From an uncultured Isosphaeraceae bacterium (GTDB lineage: Bacteria > Planctomycetota > Planctomycetia > Isosphaerales > Isosphaeraceae), in the NCBI GenBank assembly GCA_937907405.1, contig CALCIC010000308.1:1-9891 (forward strand): 9,891 nucleotides of DNA, read 5' to 3'. The position numbers were made by a program, and so were the translations under genes. The notes beneath the pieces are model-generated. The model was not told the DNA's origin and did not search any database. It saw only the letters and a program-made list of their open reading frames with translations. Within the stretch, counting starts at the first letter, position 1, and each line of letters opens with the position of its first letter. Shown in pieces: positions 6,593-9,891 of the stretch.

Positions 6593-6611
6593 TTCGGCCG
6601 ATCGGCCGAAT
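6592..6611. terminator. 20-bp perfect palindrome just after hisH, possible 3'-end hairpin
   Basis: ATTCGGCCGATCGGCCGAAT (6592-6611) is a perfect palindrome whose first base is the last base of the hisH stop codon. As RNA it can form an 8-bp stem with a GATC loop. The position suits a transcript 3' end, but no T-run follows, so it may instead stabilise RNA or bind a protein as a dimer site. The remainder of the 214-bp gap to the peptidase gene (to 6806) shows nothing else I can name. Confidence 0.35.
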
Positions 6612-6806
6612 GCGCGCGACTCGCACGTCCGGCACGACCGCACCTCAAAACCTCGGCGGCCCCGTTCCGAAGGGCGTTCGGGGGCCGACCGCGGCCGATG
6701 ACAGGTGTGCCGGGTTCGCCGACAGGGGCGGAAGGACCCGGCGACCCGCGCGTGGTCGATGGATCGCTCACGCGATCGGCCGTAAGTACGTCGTAGGAGT
6801 GGATTC

Positions 6807-8123
6807 ATGATCAGCCGTCCGCGCGGTCGTCGACTCCGGCCGGGAGTCGAGCCCCTTGACGACCGCTGCCTGCCGTCCGGCTTCACGCCGGCGCAGATCG
6901 CGTCGGCCTACGGCCTGGATTCGATCGCGTTCAGCTCGCCGTCGGGCGCGACCGTGGCGGGGGACGGCTCGGGTCAGACGATCGCGATCGTGGGGGCGTT
7001 TCACACCCCGACCCTTCCCGCCGACCTCGACGTCTTCAGCCGAAGCTACGGCCTCCCCGAGCCCAAGCTCCAGGTCGTCAACCTGGCCGGATCCAAGACC
7101 AACGCGGCGTGGGCTTCGGAATCGGCGCTCGACGTCGAGTGGGCCCACGCCCTGGCGCCGGGCGCGTCGCTCCTCATGGTCGAGGCGAAGTCCGACACCC
7201 AGTCCGACCTGATGGACGCCGTGAACCTCGCCCGCAACATTCCGGGCGTCGTCGCGGTGTCGATGAGCTGGGCGTTGCCGGAATCGGCTGGTCAGAAGAC
7301 CCTCGACTCGATCTTCACGACGCCGGCCGGCCACGTGGGGATCACGTTCGTCGCGGCCAGCGGCGACGGCGGCGCCTCGGGGGGGGCGGTCTACCCGGCC
7401 AGCTCGGCGAACGTCCTCGGCGTGGGAGGGACCACGCTGACCCTCGACGCCTCGGGGGGAATCCAGAACGAGACCACCTGGGCCGACAGCGGCACGGGGC
7501 TCAGCACGATCACCGCCAAGCCCGCCTACCAACGGACGCTCCAGAAGACGGGCGTGAAGAGCGTCCCCGACGTCTCGTTCCTGAGCGACCCTGACACCGG
7601 AGTCCAGGTCTACTCGACCCCTCCGGGCGCGTCGACGGGGTCGTGGCAGGTCGTCGCGGGCACGAGCATGGGCACGCCGGCGTGGGCGGCGATCGTCGCC
7701 ATCGTGGCCCAGGGACGCGCCCTTGAGGGCAAGCCGAGCCTCGACGGCGGGTCGCAGACCTTGCCCTTGCTCTACGCCCTGCCGTCCTCCAGCTTCAACC
7801 CGGTTGCGTCCGGCCGCCCCGGCAAATCGACGGCGGTCAACCTGGCCGCCGGTCTGGGGACGCCCCGGGGAGAGGCGGTGGTCCGCGGCCTCGTCTCGGT
7901 CGCCTCGACGACCGCATCGGCCGCCGCCTCGCCGGCGACACATCAGCCCACTCGCATGGGTCCAGCCGTCCTCTCGGCCAGGGCCCCGAGGAGGCCGACG
8001 CTCGTCCGGCGCCAGCCGACGCCCCCGCCGCGCCCCCCCGTCAATCACCCCGCTCGGTCCTTGCGACGCCTCGCCGCGACGGCTAGAGTGGGGAGAGTTG
8101 ACAGCTCTTCGTCGTTTTGGTGA
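6807..8123 (+). CDS. S53 (sedolisin) family serine-carboxyl peptidase without propeptide
   Basis: The 438-residue protein has the full sedolisin catalytic set: Glu105 and Asp109 in ESALDVE, Asp187 in ASGDGG (oxyanion hole) and Ser287 in AGTSMGTP. The catalytic domain starts almost at once (FTPAQIASAYGL, from 26), so the large inhibitory propeptide of classical sedolisins is missing. Residues 1-25 are Arg-rich and end EPLDDRCLPSG, like the LEDR-type N-terminal tag seen on many planctomycete exported proteins. No ordinary hydrophobic signal peptide is visible. The calcium-binding end looks degenerate: FNPVASG and VNLAAGLGTP where sedolisins have FxDITSG and GWDPxTGLG, so both Asp ligands are absent. 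Residues about 365-438 are low-complexity, rich in Ala, then Pro/Arg. AGGAG lies seven bases before the ATG. Substrate and activity are unknown. It sits between hisH and hisA with no evident metabolic link. Confidence 0.9.
   Translation: MISRPRGRRLRPGVEPLDDRCLPSGFTPAQIASAYGLDSIAFSSPSGATVAGDGSGQTIAIVGAFHTPTLPADLDVFSRSYGLPEPKLQVVNLAGSKTNAAWASESALDVEWAHALAPGASLLMVEAKSDTQSDLMDAVNLARNIPGVVAVSMSWALPESAGQKTLDSIFTTPAGHVGITFVAASGDGGASGGAVYPASSANVLGVGGTTLTLDASGGIQNETTWADSGTGLSTITAKPAYQRTLQKTGVKSVPDVSFLSDPDTGVQVYSTPPGASTGSWQVVAGTSMGTPAWAAIVAIVAQGRALEGKPSLDGGSQTLPLLYALPSSSFNPVASGRPGKSTAVNLAAGLGTPRGEAVVRGLVSVASTTASAAASPATHQPTRMGPAVLSARAPRRPTLVRRQPTPPPRPPVNHPARSLRRLAATARVGRVDSSSSFW
8061..8089 (+). promoter_or_regulatory. 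candidate sigma-70-type promoter for hisA inside the peptidase ORF end
   Basis: TTGCGA (8061-8066) and TAGAGT (8084-8089) are spaced by exactly 17 bp and match the consensus hexamers at four of six positions each. They lie about 40 bases before the hisA ATG. The peptidase reading frame is still open across them, so the last 20 or so codons of that ORF overlap this site. GGTGA (8119-8123) would be the hisA SD and contains the peptidase stop codon. Confidence 0.45.
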
Positions 8124-8129
8124 AGCATC

Positions 8130-8861
8130 ATGCAAGTGATCCCGGCCATCGATCTGCGGGGGGGGCTGTGCGTCCGTCTCCGACAGGGGGACTACGATCG
8201 CGAGACCGTCTTCGGCGACGACCCCGCGGCCATGGCCGTGAAGTGGGAATCGGAAGGCGCGACCCGCATCCACCTGGTCGACCTCGACGGCGCGAAGGCC
8301 GGCAAGCCCGTCAACGTGGAGTCCGTCCGCGCGATCCTCGGCGCCGTGTCCGTCCCTTGCCAGCTCGGCGGCGGCGTCCGCGACGAGCGGACCATCGCCG
8401 CCTGGCTTGACGAGGGCCTCGAACGGGTGATCGTCGGCACCCAGGCGCTGCGCGACCCCGGTTGGTTTCGGGCCATGGCCGAGTCGTTTCCCGGCCGCCT
8501 GGTGCTGGGGCTCGACGCGCGCGACGGCCAGGTCGCGACCGACGGCTGGCTGGAGACCTCGAAGGTCAAGGCGGCGCTGCTCGCGAAGCAGTTCGACGAC
8601 CTGCCGCTGGCGGCGATCATCTACACCGACATCGCGCGGGACGGCATGCTGGAGGGACCGAACCTGGAGGCCACCGCCGCGATCTGCCGGCATGTGAAGA
8701 CGCCGGTCGTCGCCTCGGGCGGCGTGGGGGGGCTCGGCGACATCGAGAGCCTGGCGAAGCTGCCGGTGGCCGGCTGCATCGTCGGCCGGGCGCTTTACGA
8801 GGGGAAATTCTCGCTGGCGGACGCCGTGGCGAAAGCCGGGGACCAATCGTCCGGTTCCTGA
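8130..8861 (+). CDS. hisA: ProFAR isomerase HisA
   Basis: 1-(5-phosphoribosyl)-5-[(5-phosphoribosylamino)methylideneamino]imidazole-4-carboxamide isomerase, a cytoplasmic (beta/alpha)8 enzyme making PRFAR, the substrate of HisHF. The 243 residues match the family length. Seen: the N-terminal strand with AIDLRGG (catalytic Asp8), HLVDLDGAKAG (48-58), QLGGGVR (78-84, phosphate loop) and VIVGTQAL (100-107). GLDARDG follows with the second catalytic Asp129, then TDIARDGMLEGPN (166-178), ASGGVG (195-200) and IVGRALYEG (217-225, second phosphate site). The single-substrate form is expected, not the dual HisA/TrpF PriA of actinobacteria, but this cannot be settled from sequence alone. The ATG at 8130 lies six bases after the peptidase stop, with GGTGA as a modest SD. 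A promoter may lie just upstream inside the peptidase ORF. Confidence 0.97.
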   Translation: MQVIPAIDLRGGLCVRLRQGDYDRETVFGDDPAAMAVKWESEGATRIHLVDLDGAKAGKPVNVESVRAILGAVSVPCQLGGGVRDERTIAAWLDEGLERVIVGTQALRDPGWFRAMAESFPGRLVLGLDARDGQVATDGWLETSKVKAALLAKQFDDLPLAAIIYTDIARDGMLEGPNLEATAAICRHVKTPVVASGGVGGLGDIESLAKLPVAGCIVGRALYEGKFSLADAVAKAGDQSSGS

Positions 8862-8984
8862 CCGTATCGCTGGTTTCGTTTCGTTTCACTTGGATTGATC
8901 GGCTGGTTCCGGCCTTTCGGCCCGCGGCTCCGCGGCTCGCTCGATCATCGTTTCCCGCCTCGCCGTATTCCCGTCGTCCAACCG

Positions 8985-9001
8985 GGAAAGGAGGACTTTC
9001 C
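8985..9001 (+). promoter_or_regulatory. Shine-Dalgarno sequence enclosed in a small hairpin
   Basis: GGAAAG (8985-8990) and CTTTCC (8996-9001) are perfectly complementary around a five-base GAGGA loop. The hairpin contains AAGGAGG (8988-8994), a near-perfect anti-SD complement, yet the start of the EF-G-like gene is 64 bases further on and has its own SD (GAGGA, 9046-9050). The upstream site could serve a short leader ORF. Confidence 0.4.
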
Positions 9002-9005
9002 GCGC

Positions 9006-9053
9006 TTGTTCGTGCTTTCGCGCGTATTCATAGAACCTCTATCACGAGGATGA
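9006..9053 (+). CDS. possible 15-codon leader peptide upstream of the EF-G-like gene
   Basis: From TTG 9006 (11 bases after a strong SD) the frame reads MFVLSRVFIEPLSRG and stops at TGA 9051-9053. GTG 9012 is an alternative start. The stop overlaps an in-frame upstream ATG of the EF-G-like gene (9050-9052) as ATGA, the arrangement used for coupled translation. The peptide has no residue bias suggesting attenuation. It may be a chance frame, and confidence is low. Confidence 0.2.
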   Translation: MFVLSRVFIEPLSRG

Positions 9054-9058
9054 CATCC

Positions 9059-9891
9059 ATGACCACGACGTATCACATTGCGGACATCCGGAACGTCGCC
9101 CTTGCTGGACATGGGGCGTCGGGGAAGACCAGTCTCGCCGACGCCCTCCTTTTCGCAGCCGGAGCCACCCCGCGCAAGGGTTCGGTCGACGACGGGACCA
9201 GCACGCTCGATTACGACGACGAAGAAAAGCGCAGGCATTTCACGATCGACTGCCACCTCGGCCACCTCTCCTGGAACGACAAGCAAGTCCACCTGATCGA
9301 CTCCCCCGGCTATCCCGACTTCATCGGCAACGCGCTCAGCGCCCTGGCGGCGGTCGAGAACGTCGTGCTCGCGGTCTCGGGGCCGGCCGGCATCGAGGTC
9401 AACACCCGCCGTCTGTTCAACGAGGCCCGGCGGCTGGGGCTCGGGCGGTTCATCGTGATCACCAAGATGGACGCGGACAACGTCGACTACCGGACCGACC
9501 TGGAGTCGATCCGCGAGAACTTCGGCAACTCGTGCGTCCCGTTCAACGTGCCGATCGGACAGGGAGCGTCGTTCTCCGGCGTGGTCGACGTGCTTCAGAC
9601 TCACGACGACGACCCGGCCGACTGCCCGCTCCCCCCCAGTGAAGCGTACCAGATGCTCGTCGAGCAGATCGTCGAGACCGACGAAGAGCTGACGACGCGC
9701 TATCTCGAAGGCGAATCGATCGAGGTCGACGAGTTGCGGAAGGCGGCGCACGACGCCATCGCCGCGGGCAAGCTGGTGCCGATCCTCTGCGTCTGCACTC
9801 GCAAGGACCTCGGCGTCAAGGAATTGCTCGACCTGATCACGACCTGTGGATTGAGCCCCAACGACGTCCATCGGTTCGGCACCCGAGGCGA
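9059..9891 (+). CDS. elongation factor G-like translational GTPase, 3'-truncated by the window edge
   Basis: The first 277 codons are visible and the frame is open to the end. They cover the GTPase domain and its EF-G-specific part. Seen: P-loop GHGASGKT (17-24), a switch I region EEKRRHFTID (55-64) in place of EF-G's ERGITI, DSPGYPDF (81-88), TKMD (135-138) and VPFNVPIGQGASFSGVVDVL (160-179), which matches EF-G's P-Q-LPIG..F.G..DL segment. The changes (Tyr85 for the catalytic His of DxPGH, altered switch I) place it with FusA2-type EF-G paralogues, not the canonical ribosomal translocase. Its exact role is unknown. A ribosome/GTP function is inferred from family. ATG 9059 has GAGGA eight bases upstream. 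ATG 9050, three codons earlier in frame, is possible. The 197-bp gap before it holds a hairpin-embedded SD and short GC-rich repeats. Confidence 0.88.
   Translation, partial: MTTTYHIADIRNVALAGHGASGKTSLADALLFAAGATPRKGSVDDGTSTLDYDDEEKRRHFTIDCHLGHLSWNDKQVHLIDSPGYPDFIGNALSALAAVENVVLAVSGPAGIEVNTRRLFNEARRLGLGRFIVITKMDADNVDYRTDLESIRENFGNSCVPFNVPIGQGASFSGVVDVLQTHDDDPADCPLPPSEAYQMLVEQIVETDEELTTRYLEGESIEVDELRKAAHDAIAAGKLVPILCVCTRKDLGVKELLDLITTCGLSPNDVHRFGTRG

Noticed and set aside
6657..6687. Stem CGGCCCC/GGGGCCG between hisH and the peptidase gene
   Set aside because: It has seven pairs with a 17-base loop, no T-run and no positional logic, and is probably chance in GC-rich DNA.
5114..6886. Long minus-strand open frame opposite the lipoprotein gene and hisH
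   Set aside because: It has the same shadow pattern. It crosses intergenic regions and lacks recognisable motifs.
6768..8846. Long minus-strand open frame (about 690 codons) opposite the S53 peptidase and hisA
   Set aside because: It is antisense to two well-supported genes and its composition is typical of a GC-rich shadow frame.
8862..9049. tRNA, riboswitch or terminator in the hisA to EF-G-like gap
   Set aside because: I looked for a cloverleaf and a terminator with a T-tract and found neither. Only short repeats such as GTTTCGTTTCG and CCGCGGCTCCGCGG are present.
1..9891. CRISPR array, IS element, prophage or toxin-antitoxin/defence module
   Set aside because: There are no regularly spaced repeats, transposase or integrase motifs, target duplications or defence-type domains. 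The genes are core metabolism, repair, translation and envelope.

Overview
The window is a GC-rich bacterial chromosome segment in which every gene I can support lies on the + strand. The best guess for the host is a planctomycete, probably of the Isosphaeraceae type. Reasons: a fused type I dehydroquinase/shikimate dehydrogenase; an S53 peptidase that begins with an Arg-rich 'EPLDDRCLPS' stretch, like the LEDR-type N-termini common on planctomycete exported proteins; a divergent EF-G-like GTPase; and GTG starts with loosely packed small operons. The lineage call is inference from family knowledge, not from a search.

Layout from left to right. (1) The 3' two thirds of mutL (2-1267), an endonuclease-type MutL with a likely beta-clamp-binding peptide. 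(2) A 365-bp gene-free stretch (1268-1632) holding two stem-loops that share the same 16-bp outer stem. (3) A tightly overlapping trio: aroDE (1633-3138), aroK (3135-3731) and a type IV prepilin peptidase (3722-4663). (4) A small two-helix membrane protein resembling LapA (4788-5159) and a probable coiled-coil lipoprotein of unknown function (5222-5875). (5) hisH (5987-6592), an S53 (sedolisin) peptidase gene (6807-8123) and hisA (8130-8861). (6) A 197-bp leader with a hairpin-embedded Shine-Dalgarno sequence and a possible 15-codon leader ORF, followed by the 5' part of an EF-G-like GTPase (9059 to the window end).

How the genes work together: AroDE and AroK carry out three consecutive steps of the shikimate pathway (dehydroquinate to shikimate 3-phosphate), and their ATGA overlap suggests coupled translation. 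The prepilin peptidase starts inside aroK and is probably co-translated, though its role (pilin or pseudopilin maturation) is unrelated. HisH (glutaminase subunit of IGP synthase) and HisA (ProFAR isomerase) act next to each other in histidine synthesis, but the peptidase gene separates them here. MutL (mismatch repair) and the EF-G-like protein (translation) are housekeeping functions at the edges.

I found no phage, IS, CRISPR, tRNA, rRNA or defence system. Most of the content is ordinary core metabolism. The points most worth a second look are the paired stem-loops before aroDE, the minimal S53 peptidase with degenerate calcium ligands whose 3' end runs over the apparent hisA promoter, and the leader of the EF-G-like gene.
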